From NCBI GenBank assembly GCA_963170055.1, contig CAUJGJ010000303.1, positions 115,401 through 179,400 on the forward strand: a DNA stretch of 64,000 bases, written 5' to 3'. The notes below the pieces were generated by a model. That model searched no databases. It was given only the letters and a program-made list of their open reading frames with translations, and was not told the origin of the DNA. How positions within the stretch are numbered: the first letter of the stretch is position 1; each line of letters begins with the position of its first letter. The position numbers were made by a program, and so were the translations under genes. Below are positions 41,001 through 55,184 of the stretch, in pieces. The stretch comes from Halisarca cf. caerulea (taxonomy: Eukaryota; Porifera; Demospongiae; Chondrillida; Halisarcidae).

Positions 41001-44000
41001 CACCGCAGCTATAAGTTTTATGACTTTGTTAATGCATGAATCATGCATAAGAAGTCAAGAATAGCATGAAATTGCAAAAAATTCTAAGAACTTAGAAAAG
41101 AAATTTGCGATTTTCTGTTTCGTACTAGGACAATTCATTTGACAAATCACCGCAGCTATAAGTTTTATGACTTTGGTAATGCATGAATCATGCATAAGAA
41201 ATCAACAATAGCATGAAATTGCAAGAATTGCAAATAACTTAGAAAAGAAATTTGCGATTTTCTATTTCTTACTACGACAATTTATTTGACAAATCACCGC
41301 AGCTATAAGTTTTATGACTTTGTTAATGCATGAATCATGCATAAGAAGTAAAGAATAGCATGAAATTGCAAGAATTGCAAATAACTTAAAAAAGAAATTT
41401 GCGATTTTCTATTTCTTACTAGGACAATTCATTTGACAAATCACCGCAGCTATATGATTTATGACTTTTTTAATGCATGAATCATGCATAAGAAGTGAAG
41501 AATAGCATGAAATTGCAAGAATTGCAAATAACTGAGAAAAGAAATTTGCGATTTTCTGTTTCTTACTAGGACAATTCATTTGACAAATCACCGCAGCTAT
41601 AAGTTTTATGACTTTGTTAATGCATGAATCATGCATAAGAAATCAACAATAGCATGAAATTGCAAGAATTGCAAATAACTTAGAAAAGAAATGTGCGATT
41701 TTCTATTTCTTACTAGGACAATTTATTTGACAAATCACAGCAGCTATAAGTTTTATGACTTTGTTAATGCATGAATCACGCGTAAGAAGTCAAGAATAGC
41801 ATGAAATTTCAAAAATTTCTAATAACTTAGAAAAGAAATTTGAGATTTTTTATTTCTTACCAGGACAATTTATTTGACAAATCACCGCAGGTATAATTTT
41901 TATGACTTTGTTATTGCATGAATCATGCATAAGAAGTCAAGAATAGCATGAAATTGCAAGAATTGCAAATAACTTAGAAAAGAAATTTGCGATTTTTTAT
42001 TTCTTACTAAGACAATTTATTTGACAAATCACCGCAGCTATAAGTTTTATGACTTTGTTAATGCATGAATCATGCATAAGAAGTCAAGAATAGCATGAAA
42101 TTGCAAGAATTGCACATAACTTAGAAAAGAAATTTGCGATTTTCTATTTCTTACTAGGACAATTTATTTGACAAATCACTGCAGCTATAAGTTTTATGAC
42201 TTTGTTAATGCATGAATCATGCATAAGAAGTAAAGAATAGCATGAAATTGCAAAAATTGCAAATAACTTAGAAAAGAAATTTACGTTTTTCTATTTCTTA
42301 CTAGGACAATTTATTTGACAAATCACGGCAGCTATAAGTTTTATGACTTTGTTAATGCATGAATCACGCATAAGATGTGAAGAATAGCATGAAATTGCAA
42401 GAATTGCAAATAACTTAGAAAAGAAATTTGAGATTTTTTATTTCTTACCAGGACAATTTATTTGACAAATCACCGCAGCTATAAGTTTTATGACTTTGTT
42501 AATGCATGAATCATGCATAAGAAGTCAAGAATAGCATGAAATTGCAAGAATTGTAAATAACTTAGAAAAGAAATTTGCGATTTTCTATTTCTTACTCGGA
42601 CAATTTATTTGACAAATCCCCGCAGCTATAAGTTTTATGACTTTATTAATGCATGAATCATGCATAAGAAGTAAAGAATAGCATGAAATTACAAGAATTG
42701 CAAATAACTTAAAAAAGAAATTTACGTTTTTCTATTTCTTACTAGGACAATTTATTTGACAAATCCCCGCAGCTATAAGTTTTATGACTTTGTTAATGCA
42801 TGAATCATGCATAAGAAATCAAGAATAGCATGAAATTGCAAGAATTGCAAATAACTTAGAAAAGAAATTTGCGATTTTCTATTTCTTACTACGACAATTT
42901 ATTTGACAAATCACCGCAGCTATAAGTTTTATGACTTTGTTAATGCATGAATCATGCATAAGAAGTCAAGAATAGCATGAAATTGCAAAAAATTCTAAGA
43001 ACTTAGAAAAGAAATTTGCGATTTTCTGTTTCGTACTAGGACAATTCATTTGACAAATCACCGCAGCTATAAGTTTTATGATTTTGGTAATGCATGAATC
43101 ATGCATAAGAAATCAACAATAGCATGAAATTGCAAGAATTGCAAATAACTTAGAAAAGAAATTTGCGATTTTCTATTTCTTACTACGACAATTTATTTGA
43201 CAAATCACCGCAGCTATAAGTTTTATGACTTTGTTAATGCATGAATCATGCATAAGAAGTCAAGAATAGCATGAAATTGCAAAAAATTCTAAGAACTTAG
43301 AAAAGAAATTTGCGATTTTCTGTTTCGTACTAGGACAATTCATTTGACAAATCACCGCAGCTATAAGTTTTATGACTTTGGTAATGCATGAATCATGCAT
43401 AAGAAATCAACAATAGCATGAAATTGCAAGAATTGCAAATAACTTAGAAAAGAAATTTGCGATTTTCTATTTCTTACTACGACAATTTATTTGACAAATC
43501 ACCGCAGCTATAAGTTTTATGACTTTGTTAATGCATGAATCATGCATAAGAAGTAAAGAATAGCATGAAATTGCAAGAATTGCAAATAACTTAAAAAAAG
43601 AAATTTGCGATTTTCTATTTCTTACTAGGACAATTCATTTGACAAATCACCGCAGCTATATGATTTATGACTTTGTTAATGCATGAATCATGCATAAGAA
43701 GTGAAGAATAGCATGAAATTGCAAGAATTGCAAATAACTTAGAAAAGAAATTTGCGATTTTCTGTTTCTTACTAGGACAATTCATTTGACAAATCACCGC
43801 AGCTATAAGTTTTATGACTTTGTTAATGCATGAATCATGCATAAGAAATCAACAATAGCATGAAATTGCAAGAATTGCAAATAACTTAGAAAAGAAATTT
43901 GCGATTTTCTATTTCTTACTACGACAATTTATTTGACAAATCACCGCAGCTATAAGTTTTATGACTTTGTTAATGCATGAATCATGCATAAGAAGTAAAG

Positions 44001-47000
44001 AATAGCATGATATTGCAAGAATTGCAAATAACTTAGAAAAGAAATTTGCGATTTTCTATTTCTTACTAGGACAATTTATTTGACAAATCACAGCAGCTAT
44101 AAGTTTTATGACTTTGTTAATGCATGAATCATGCATAAGAAGTCAAGAATAGCATGAAATTTCAAAAATTTCTAATAACTTAGAAATAAAATTATCGATT
44201 TTCTGTTTCTTACGAGGACAATTCATTTGACAAATCACCACAGCTATAAGTGTTATGACTTTGTTAATGCATGAATCACGCATAAGAAGTGAAGAATAGC
44301 ATGAAATTGCAAGAATTGCAAATAACTTAGAAAAGAAATTTGAGATTTTTTATTTCTTACCAGGACAATTTATTTGACAAATCACCGCAGGTATAATTTT
44401 TATGACTTTGTTATTGCATGAATCATGCATAAGAAGTCAAGAATAGCATGAAATTGCAAGAATTGCAAATAACTTAGAAAAGAAATTTGCGATTTTTTAT
44501 TTCTTACTAAGACAATTTATTTGACAAATCACCGCAGCTATAAGTTTTATGACTTTGGTAATGCATGAATCATGCATAAGAAGTCAAGAATAGCATGAAA
44601 TTGCAAGAATTGCAAATAACTTAGAAAAGAAATTTGTGATTTTCTATTTCTTACTAGGACAATTTATTTGACAAATCCCCGCAGCTATAAGTTTTATGAC
44701 TTTGTTAATGCATGAATCATGCATAAGAAGTAAAGAATAGCATGAAATTGCAAGAATTGCAAATAACTTAGAAAAGAAATTTACGTTTTTCTATTTCTTA
44801 CTAGGACAATTTATTTGACAAATCACGGCAGGTATAAGTTTTATGACTTTGTTAATGCATGAATAACGCATAAGATGTGAAGAATAGCATGAAATTGCAA
44901 GAATTGCAAATAACTTAGAAAAGAAATTTGAGATTTTTTATTTCTTACCAGGACAATTTATTTGACAAATCACCGCAGCTATAAGTTTTATGACTTTGTT
45001 AATGCATGAATCATGCATAAGAAGTCAAGAATAGCAAGAAATTGTAAGAATTGCATATAACTTAGAAAAGAAATTTGCGATTTTTTATTTCTTACTAAGA
45101 CAATTTATTTGACAAATCACCGCAGCTATAAGTTTTATGACTTTGTTAATGCATGAATCATGCATAAGAAGTCAAGAATAGCATGAAATTGCAAGAATTG
45201 CAAATAACTTAGAAAAGAAATTTGCGATTTTCTATTTCTTACTCGGACAATTTATTTGACAAATCCCCGCAGCTATAAGTTTTATGACTTTATTAATGCA
45301 TGAATCATGCATAAGAAGTAAAGAATAGCATGAAATTACAAGAATTGCAAATAACTTAAAAAAGAAATTTACGTTTTTCTATTTCTTACTAGGACAATTT
45401 ATTTGACAAATCACGGCAGCTATAAGGTTTATGACTTTGTTAATGCATGAATCATGCATAAGAAATCAAGAATAGCATGAAATTGCAAAAAATTCTAAGA
45501 ACTTAGAAAAGAAATTTGCGATTTTCTGTTTCGTACTAGGACAATTCATTTGACAAATCACCGCTGCTATAAGTTTTATGACTTTGGTAATGCATGAATC
45601 ATGCATAAGAAATCAACAATAGCATGAAATTGCAAGAATTGCAAATAACTTAGAAAAGAAATTTGTGATTTTCTATTTCTTACTACGACAATTTATTTGA
45701 CAAATCACCGCAGCTATAAGTTTTATGACTTTGTTAATGCATGAATCATGCATAAGAAGTAAAGAATAGCATGAAATTGCAAGAATTGCAAATAACTTAA
45801 AAAAGAAATTTGCGATTTTCTATTTCTTACTAGGACAATTCATTTGACAAATCACCGCAGCTATATGATTTATGACTTTGTTAATGCATGAATCATGCAT
45901 AAGAAGTGAAGAATAGCATGAAATTGCAAGAATTGCAAATAACTTAGAAAAGAAATTTGCGATTTTCTGTTTCTTACTGGGACAATTCATTTGACAAATC
46001 ACCGCAGCTATAAGTTTTATGACTTTGTTAATGCATGAATCATGCATAAGAAATCAACAATAGCATGAAATTGCAAGAATTGCAAATAACTTAGAAAAGA
46101 AATTTGCGATTTTCTATTTCTTACTTTGACAATTTATTTGACAAATCACCGCAGCTATAAGTTTTATGACTTTGTTAATGCATGAATCATGCATAAGAAG
46201 TAAAGAATAGCATGATATTGCAAGAATTGCAAATAACTTAAAAAAGAAATTTGCGATTTTCTATTTCTTACTAGGACAATTCATTTGACAAATCACCGCA
46301 GCTATATGATTTATGACTTTGTTAATGCATGAATCATGCATAAGAAGTGAAGAATAGCATGAAATTGCAAGAATTGCAAATAACTTAGAAAAGAAATTTG
46401 TGATTTTCTGTTTCTTACTAGGACAATTTATTTGACAAATCACCGCAGCTATAAGTTTTATGACTTTGTTAATGCATGAATCATGCATAAGAAATCAACA
46501 ATAGCATGAAATTGCAAGAATTGCAAATAACTTAGAAAAGAAATTTGCGATTTTCTGTTTCTTACTACGACAATTTATTTGACAAATCACCGCAGCTATA
46601 AGTTTTATGACTTTGTTAATGCATGAATCATGCATAAGAAGTCAAGAATAGCATGAAATTGCAAAAAATTCTAAGAACTTAGAAAAGAAATTTGCGATTT
46701 TCTGTTTCGTACTAGGACAATTCATTTGACAAATCACTGCAGCTATAAGTTTTATGACTTTGGTAATGCATGAATCATGCATAAGAAATCAACAATAGCA
46801 TGAAATTGCAAGAATTGCAAATAACTTAGAAAAGAAATTTGAGATTTTTCATTTCTTATCAGGACAATTTATTTGACAAATCACCGCAGCTATAAGTTTT
46901 ATGACTTTGTTAATGCATGAATCATGCATAAGAAGTCAAGAATAGCAAGAAATTGTAAGAATTGGAAATAACTTAGAAAAGAAATTTGCGATTTTCTATT

Positions 47001-50000
47001 TCTTACTCGGACAATTTATTTGACAAATCCCCGCAGCTATAAGTTTTATGACTTTATTAATGCATGAATCATGCATAAGAAGTAAAGAATAGCATGAAAT
47101 TACAAGAATTGCAAATAACTTAAAAAAGAAATTTACGTTTTTCTATTTCTTACTAGGACAATTTATTTGACAAATCACGGCAGCTATAAGTTTTATGACT
47201 TTGTTAATGCATGAATCATGCATAAGAAATCAAGAATAGCATGAAATTGCAAGAATTGCAAATAACTTAGAAAAGAAATTTGCGATTTTCTATTTCTTAC
47301 TACGACAATTTATTTGACAAATCACCGCAGCTATAAGTTTTATGACTTTGTTAATGCATGAATCATGCATAAGAAGTCAAGAATAGCATGAAATTGCAAA
47401 AAATTCTAAGAACTTAGAAAAGAAATTTGCGATTTTCTGTTTCGTACTAGGACAATTCATTTGACAAATCACCGCAGCTATAAGTTTTATGACTTTGGTA
47501 ATGCATGAATCATGCATAAGAAATCAACAATAGCATGAAATTGCAAGAATTGCAAATAACTTAGAAAAGAAATTTGCGATTTTCTATTTCTTACTACGAC
47601 AATTTATTTGACAAATCACCGCAGCTATAAGTTTTATGACTTTGTTAATGCATGAATCATGCATAAGAAGTAAAGAATAGCATGAAATTGCAAGAATTGC
47701 AAATAACTTAAAAAAGAAATTTGCGATTTTCTATTTCTTACTAGGACAATTCATTTGACAAATCACCGCAGCTATATGATTTATGACTTTTTTAATGCAT
47801 GAATCATGCATAAGAAGTGAAGAATAGCATGAAATTGCAAGAATTGCAAATAACTTAGAAAAGAAATTTGCGATTTTCTGTTTCTTACTAGGACAATTCA
47901 TTTGACAAATCACCGCAGCTATAAGTTTTATGACTTTGTTAATGCATGAATCATTCATAAGAAATCAACAATAGCATGAAATTGCAAGAATTGCAAATAA
48001 CTTAGAAAAGAAATGTGCGATTTTCTATTTCTTACTAGGACAATTTATTTGACAAATCACAGCAGCTATAAGTTTTATGACTTTGTTAATGCATGAATCA
48101 CGCATAAGAAGTCAAGAATAGCATGAAATTTCAAAAATTTCTAATAACTTAGAAAAGAAATTTGAGATTTTCTATTTCTTACTCGGACAATTTATTTGAC
48201 AAATCCCCGCAGCTATAAGTTTTATGACTTTATTAATGCATGAATCATGCATAAGAAGTAAAGAATAGCATGAAATTACAAGAATTGCAAATAACTTAAA
48301 AAAGAAATTTACGTTTTTCTATTTCTTACTAGGACAATTTATTTGACAAATCACGGCAGCTATAAGTTTTATGACTTTGTTAATGCATGAATCATGCATA
48401 AGAAATCAAGAATAGCATGAAATTGCAAGAATTGCAAATAACTTAGAAAAGAAATTTGCGATTTTCTATTTCTTACTACGACAATTTATTTGACAAATCA
48501 CCGCAGCTATAAGTTTTATGACTTTGTTAATGCATGAATCATGCATAAGAAGTCAAGAATAGCATGAAATTGCAAAAAATTCTAAGAACTTAGAAAAGAA
48601 ATTTGCGATTTTCTGTTTCGTACTAGGACAATTCATTTGACAAATCACCGCAGCTATAAGTTTTATGACTTTGGTAATGCATGAATCATGCATAAGAAAT
48701 CAACAATAGCATGAAATTGCAAGAATTGCAAATAACTTAGAAAAGAAATTTGCGATTTTCTATTTCTTACTACGACAATTTATTTGACAAATCACCGCAG
48801 CTATAAGTTTTATGACTTTGTTAATGCATGAATCATGCATAAGAAGTAAAGAATAGCATGAAATTGCAAGAATTGCAAATAACTTAAAAAAGAAATTTGC
48901 GATTTTCTATTTCTTACTAGGACAATTCATTTGACAAATCACCGCAGCTATATGATTTATGACTTTTTTAATGCATGAATCATGCATAAGAAGTGAAGAA
49001 TAGCATGAAATTGCAAGAATTGCAAATAACTTAGAAAAGAAATTTGCGATTTTCTGTTTCTTACTAGGACAATTCATTTGACAAATCACCGCAGCTATAA
49101 GTTTTATGACTTTGTTAATGCATGAATCATGCATAAGAAATCAACAATAGCATGAAATTGCAAGAATTGCAAATAACTTAGAAAAGAAATGTGCGATTTT
49201 CTATTTCTTACTAGGACAATTTATTTGACAAATCACAGCAGCTATAAGTTTTATGACTTTGTTAATGCATGAATCACGCATAAGAAGTCAAGAATAGCAT
49301 GAAATTTCAAAAATTTCTAATAACTTAGAAAAGAAATTTGAGATTTTTTATTTCTTACCAGGACAATTTATTTGACAAATCACCGCAGGTATAATTTTTA
49401 TGACTTTGTTATTGCATGAATCATGCATAAGAAGTCAAGAATAGCATGAAATTGCAAGAATTGCAAATAACTTAGAAAAGAAATTTGCGATTTTTTATTT
49501 CTTACTAAGACAATTTATTTGACAAATCACCGCAGCTATAAGTTTTATGACTTTGTTAATGCATGAATCATGCATAAGAAGTCAAGAATAGCATGAAATT
49601 GCAAAAAATTCTAAGAACTTAGAAAAGAAATTTGCGATTTTCTGTTTCGTACTAGGACAATTCATTTGACAAATCACCGCAGCTATAAGTTTTATGACTT
49701 TGGTAATGCATGAATCATGCATAAGAAATCAACAATAGCATGAAATTGCAAGAATTGCAAATAACTTAGAAAAGAAATTTGCGATTTTCTATTTCTTACT
49801 ACGACAATTTATTTGACAAATCACCGCAGCTATAAGTTTTATGACTTTGTTAATGCATGAATCATGCATAAGAAGTAAAGAATAGCATGAAATTGCAAGA
49901 ATTGCAAATAACTTAAAAAAGAAATTTGCGATTTTCTATTTCTTACTAGGACAATTCATTTGACAAATCACCGCAGCTATATGATTTATGACTTTTTTAA

Positions 50001-53000
50001 TGCATGAATCATGCATAAGAAGTGAAGAATAGCATGAAATTGCAAGAATTGCAAATAACTGAGAAAAGAAATTTGCGATTTTCTGTTTCTTACTAGGACA
50101 ATTCATTTGACAAATCACCGCAGCTATAAGTTTTATGACTTTGTTAATGCATGAATCATGCATAAGAAATCAACAATAGCATGAAATTGCAAGAATTGCA
50201 AATAACTTAGAAAAGAAATGTGCGATTTTCTATTTCTTACTAGGACAATTTATTTGACAAATCACAGCAGCTATAAGTTTTATGACTTTGTTAATGCATG
50301 AATCACGCATAAGAAGTCAAGAATAGCATGAAATTTCAAAAATTTCTAATAACTTAGAAAAGAAATTTGAGATTTTTTATTTCTTACCAGGACAATTTAT
50401 TTGACAAATCACCGCAGGTATAATTTTTATGACTTTGTTATTGCATGAATCATGCATAAGAAGTCAAGAATAGCATGAAATTGCAAGAATTGCAAATAAC
50501 TTAGAAAAGAAATTTGCGATTTTTTATTTCTTACTAAGACAATTTATTTGACAAATCACCGCAGCTATAAGTTTTATGACTTTGTTAATGCATGAATCAT
50601 GCATAAGAAGTCAAGAATAGCATGAAATTGCAAGAATTGCACATAACTTAGAAAAGAAATTTGCGATTTTCTATTTCTTACTAGGACAATTTATTTGACA
50701 AATCACTGCAGCTATAAGTTTTATGACTTTGTTAATGCATGAATCATGCATAAGAAGTAAAGAATAGCATGAAATTGCAAAAATTGCAAATAACTTAGAA
50801 AAGAAATTTACGTTTTTCTATTTCTTACTAGGACAATTTATTTGACAAATCACGGCAGCTATAAGTTTTATGACTTTGTTAATGCATGAATCACGCATAA
50901 GATGTGAAGAATAGCATGAAATTGCAAGAATTGCAAATAACTTAGAAAAGAAATTTGAGATTTTTTATTTCTTACCAGGACAATTTATTTGACAAATCAC
51001 CGCAGCTATAAGTTTTATGACTTTGTTAATGCATGAATCATGCATAAGAAGTCAAGAATAGCATGAAATTGCAAGAATTGTAAATAACTTAGAAAAGAAA
51101 TTTGCGATTTTCTATTTCTTACTCGGACAATTTATTTGACAAATCCCCGCAGCTATAAGTTTTATGACTTTATTAATGCATGAATCATGCATAAGAAGTA
51201 AAGAATAGCATGAAATTACAAGAATTGCAAATAACTTAAAAAAGAAATTTACGTTTTTCTATTTCTTACTAGGACAATTTATTTGACAAATCCCCGCAGC
51301 TATAAGTTTTATGACTTTGTTAATGCATGAATCATGCATAAGAAATCAAGAATAGCATGAAATTGCAAGAATTGCAAATAACTTAGAAAAGAAATTTGCG
51401 ATTTTCTATTTCTTACTACGACAATTTATTTGACAAATCACCGCAGCTATAAGTTTTATGACTTTGTTAATGCATGAATCATGCATAAGAAGTCAAGAAT
51501 AGCATGAAATTGCAAAAAATTCTAAGAACTTAGAAAAGAAATTTGCGATTTTCTGTTTCGTACTAGGACAATTCATTTGACAAATCACCGCAGCTATAAG
51601 TTTTATGATTTTGGTAATGCATGAATCATGCATAAGAAATCAACAATAGCATGAAATTGCAAGAATTGCAAATAACTTAGAAAAGAAATTTGCGATTTTC
51701 TATTTCTTACTACGACAATTTATTTGACAAATCACCGCAGCTATAAGTTTTATGACTTTGTTAATGCATGAATCATGCATAAGAAGTCAAGAATAGCATG
51801 AAATTGCAAAAAATTCTAAGAACTTAGAAAAGAAATTTGCGATTTTCTGTTTCGTACTAGGACAATTCATTTGACAAATCACCGCAGCTATAAGTTTTAT
51901 GACTTTGGTAATGCATGAATCATGCATAAGAAATCAACAATAGCATGAAATTGCAAGAATTGCAAATAACTTAGAAAAGAAATTTGCGATTTTCTATTTC
52001 TTACTACGACAATTTATTTGACAAATCACCGCAGCTATAAGTTTTATGACTTTGTTAATGCATGAATCATGCATAAGAAGTAAAGAATAGCATGAAATTG
52101 CAAGAATTGCAAATAACTTAAAAAAAGAAATTTGCGATTTTCTATTTCTTACTAGGACAATTCATTTGACAAATCACCGCAGCTATATGATTTATGACTT
52201 TGTTAATGCATGAATCATGCATAAGAAGTGAAGAATAGCATGAAATTGCAAGAATTGCAAATAACTTAGAAAAGAAATTTGCGATTTTCTGTTTCTTACT
52301 AGGACAATTCATTTGACAAATCACCGCAGCTATAAGTTTTATGACTTTGTTAATGCATGAATCATGCATAAGAAATCAACAATAGCATGAAATTGCAAGA
52401 ATTGCAAATAACTTAGAAAAGAAATTTGCGATTTTCTATTTCTTACTACGACAATTTATTTGACAAATCACCGCAGCTATAAGTTTTATGACTTTGTTAA
52501 TGCATGAATCATGCATAAGAAGTAAAGAATAGCATGATATTGCAAGAATTGCAAATAACTTAGAAAAGAAATTTGCGATTTTCTATTTCTTACTAGGACA
52601 ATTTATTTGACAAATCACAGCAGCTATAAGTTTTATGACTTTGTTAATGCATGAATCATGCATAAGAAGTCAAGAATAGCATGAAATTTCAAAAATTTCT
52701 AATAACTTAGAAATAAAATTATCGATTTTCTGTTTCTTACGAGGACAATTCATTTGACAAATCACCACAGCTATAAGTGTTATGACTTTGTTAATGCATG
52801 AATCACGCATAAGAAGTGAAGAATAGCATGAAATTGCAAGAATTGCAAATAACTTAGAAAAGAAATTTGAGATTTTTTATTTCTTACCAGGACAATTTAT
52901 TTGACAAATCACCGCAGGTATAATTTTTATGACTTTGTTATTGCATGAATCATGCATAAGAAGTCAAGAATAGCATGAAATTGCAAGAATTGCAAATAAC

Positions 53001-55095
53001 TTAGAAAAGAAATTTGCGATTTTTTATTTCTTACTAAGACAATTTATTTGACAAATCACCGCAGCTATAAGTTTTATGACTTTGGTAATGCATGAATCAT
53101 GCATAAGAAGTCAAGAATAGCATGAAATTGCAAGAATTGCAAATAACTTAGAAAAGAAATTTGTGATTTTCTATTTCTTACTAGGACAATTTATTTGACA
53201 AATCCCCGCAGCTATAAGTTTTATGACTTTGTTAATGCATGAATCATGCATAAGAAGTAAAGAATAGCATGAAATTGCAAGAATTGCAAATAACTTAGAA
53301 AAGAAATTTACGTTTTTCTATTTCTTACTAGGACAATTTATTTGACAAATCACGGCAGGTATAAGTTTTATGACTTTGTTAATGCATGAATCACGCATAA
53401 GATGTGAAGAATAGCATGAAATTGCAAGAATTGCAAATAACTTAGAAAAGAAATTTGAGATTTTTTATTTCTTACCAGGATAATTTATTTGACAAATCAC
53501 CGCAGCTATAAGTTTTATGACTTTGTTAATGCATGAATCATGCATAAGAAGTCAAGAATAGCAAGAAATTGTAAGAATTGCATATAACTTAGAAAAGAAA
53601 TTTGCGATTTTTTATTTCTTACTAAGACAATTTATTTGACAAATCACCGCAGCTATAAGTTTTATGACTTTGTTAATGCATGAATCATGCATAAGAAGTC
53701 AAGAATAGCATGAAATTGCAAGAATTGCAAATAACTTAGAAAAGAAATTTGCGATTTTCTATTTCTTACTCGGACAATTTATTTGACAAATCCCCGCAGC
53801 TATAAGTTTTATGACTTTATTAATGCATGAATCATGCATAAGAAGTAAAGAATAGCATGAAATTACAAGAATTGCAAATAACTTAAAAAAGAAATTTACG
53901 TTTTTCTATTTCTTACTAGGACAATTTATTTGACAAATCACGGCAGCTATAAGGTTTATGACTTTGTTAATGCATGAATCATGCATAAGAAATCAAGAAT
54001 AGCATGAAATTGCAAAAAATTCTAAGAACTTAGAAAAGAAATTTGCGATTTTCTGTTTCGTACTAGGACAATTCATTTGACAAATCACCGCTGCTATAAG
54101 TTTTATGACTTTGGTAATGCATGAATCATGCATAAGAAATCAACAATAGCATGAAATTGCAAGAATTGCAAATAACTTAGAAAAGAAATTTGTGATTTTC
54201 TATTTCTTACTACGACAATTTATTTGACAAATCACCGCAGCTATAAGTTTTATGACTTTGTTAATGCATGAATCATGCATAAGAAGTAAAGAATAGCATG
54301 AAATTGCAAGAATTGCAAATAACTTAAAAAAGAAATTTGCGATTTTCTATTTCTTACTAGGACAATTCATTTGACAAATCACCGCAGCTATATGATTTAT
54401 GACTTTGTTAATGCATGAATCATGCATAAGAAGTGAAGAATAGCATGAAATTGCAAGAATTGCAAATAACTTAGAAAAGAAATTTGCGATTTTCTGTTTC
54501 TTACTGGGACAATTCATTTGACAAATCACCGCAGCTATAAGTTTTATGACTTTGTTAATGCATGAATCATGCATAAGAAATCAACAATAGCATGAAATTG
54601 CAAGAATTGCAAATAACTTAGAAAAGAAATTTGCGATTTTCTATTTCTTACTTTGACAATTTATTTGACAAATCACCGCAGCTATAAGTTTTATGACTTT
54701 GTTAATGCATGAATCATGCATAAGAAGTAAAGAATAGCATGATATTGCAAGAATTGCAAATAACTTAAAAAAGAAATTTGCGATTTTCTATTTCTTACTA
54801 GGACAATTCATTTGACAAATCACCGCAGCTATATGATTTATGACTTTGTTAATGCATGAATCATGCATAAGAAGTGAAGAATAGCATGAAATTGCAAGAA
54901 TTGCAAATAACTTAGAAAAGAAATTTGTGATTTTCTGTTTCTTACTAGGACAATTTATTTGACAAATCACCGCAGCTATAAGTTTTATGACTTTGTTAAT
55001 GCATGAATCATGCATAAGAAATCAACAATAGCATGAAATTGCAAGAATTGCAAATAACTGAGAAAAGTAATTTGCGATTTTCTATTTCTTACTAG
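38042..55095. repeat. Tandem duplication of an 8,527-bp (58-monomer) block
   Basis: Copy A spans about 38,042-46,568 and copy B about 46,569-55,095. Landmarks at 39204, 40380, 41409, 43615, 45820 and 46261 recur at 47731, 48907, 49936, 52142, 54347 and 54788, each 8,527 bp later. That equals 58 x 147 plus 1; the extra base is an added A in the A-run near 43,594, shared with 52,121. Differences I found are TCATGCATAAG/TCATTCATAAG (39,421/47,948), CACGCGTAAG/CACGCATAAG (41,778/50,305), GAATAACGC/GAATCACGC (44,864/53,391) and CCAGGACAA/CCAGGATAA (44,951/53,478). This is therefore a very recent duplication, or an assembly duplication. Confidence 0.92.
38465..40816. repeat. 1,176-bp (8-monomer) repeat nested in the 8.5-kb block
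   Basis: The eight-monomer series starting at the ACTCGGACAATTT monomer (about 38,465) is repeated 1,176 bp later (about 39,641-40,816). The monomer with TATATGATTTATG followed by TTTTTTAATGC falls at 39,247 and 40,423. A seven-monomer partial relative (offset 1,029 bp) follows to about 41,820. The same nested structure is present in the second 8.5-kb copy (47731 and 48907), so it predates that duplication. Confidence 0.82.
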
Positions 55096-55184
55096 GACAA
55101 TTTATTTGACAAATCACCGCAGCTATAAGTTTTATGACTTTGTTAATGCATGAATCATGCATAAGAAGTCAAGAATAGCATGAA

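Larger units (their letters stand above)
3472..55184. repeat. 147-bp tandem satellite array, about 352 monomers
   Basis: Every 147 bp the sequence returns to ATAAGTTTTATGACTTTGTT; for example the GCAGCT before it is at 41005 and 41152. The array is 51,713 bp long, all in one orientation, AT-rich, and interrupted by no other element. Numbering the monomer from ATAAG, recurring symmetric motifs are ATGCATGAATCATGCAT (22-38, perfect dyad around one base), TTGCAAGAATTGCAA (62-76, two self-complementary TTGCAA boxes), AAGAAAT with ATTTCTT (88-94 and 107-113), and ATTTGACAAAT (127-137, perfect around one base). Monomer subtypes are regional. Forms with TGACAC after the T-rich stretch occur in the left half up to about 27.8 kb, and TACTAGG/TACTACG forms prevail to the right. 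Scattered 75-codon open frames on the minus strand arise only because 147 is divisible by 3 and two point variants remove recurrent stops; I do not regard them as genes. Centromeric or heterochromatic satellite is the likely nature, which is inference. Confidence 0.98.

Noticed and set aside
14293..55015. Many 75-codon open frames on the minus strand with near-identical peptides, looking like a repeated gene family
   Set aside because: 147 is a multiple of 3, so any frame repeats. The frames open only where two point variants (GTGAAG instead of GTCAAG, and CTGTTTC instead of CTATTTC) remove recurrent stops, and they end at the next monomer's stop. They carry no codon signal independent of the satellite.
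3472..55184. CRISPR-like array
   Set aside because: There are no unique spacers; the whole 147-bp unit is repeated, and the context is eukaryotic.
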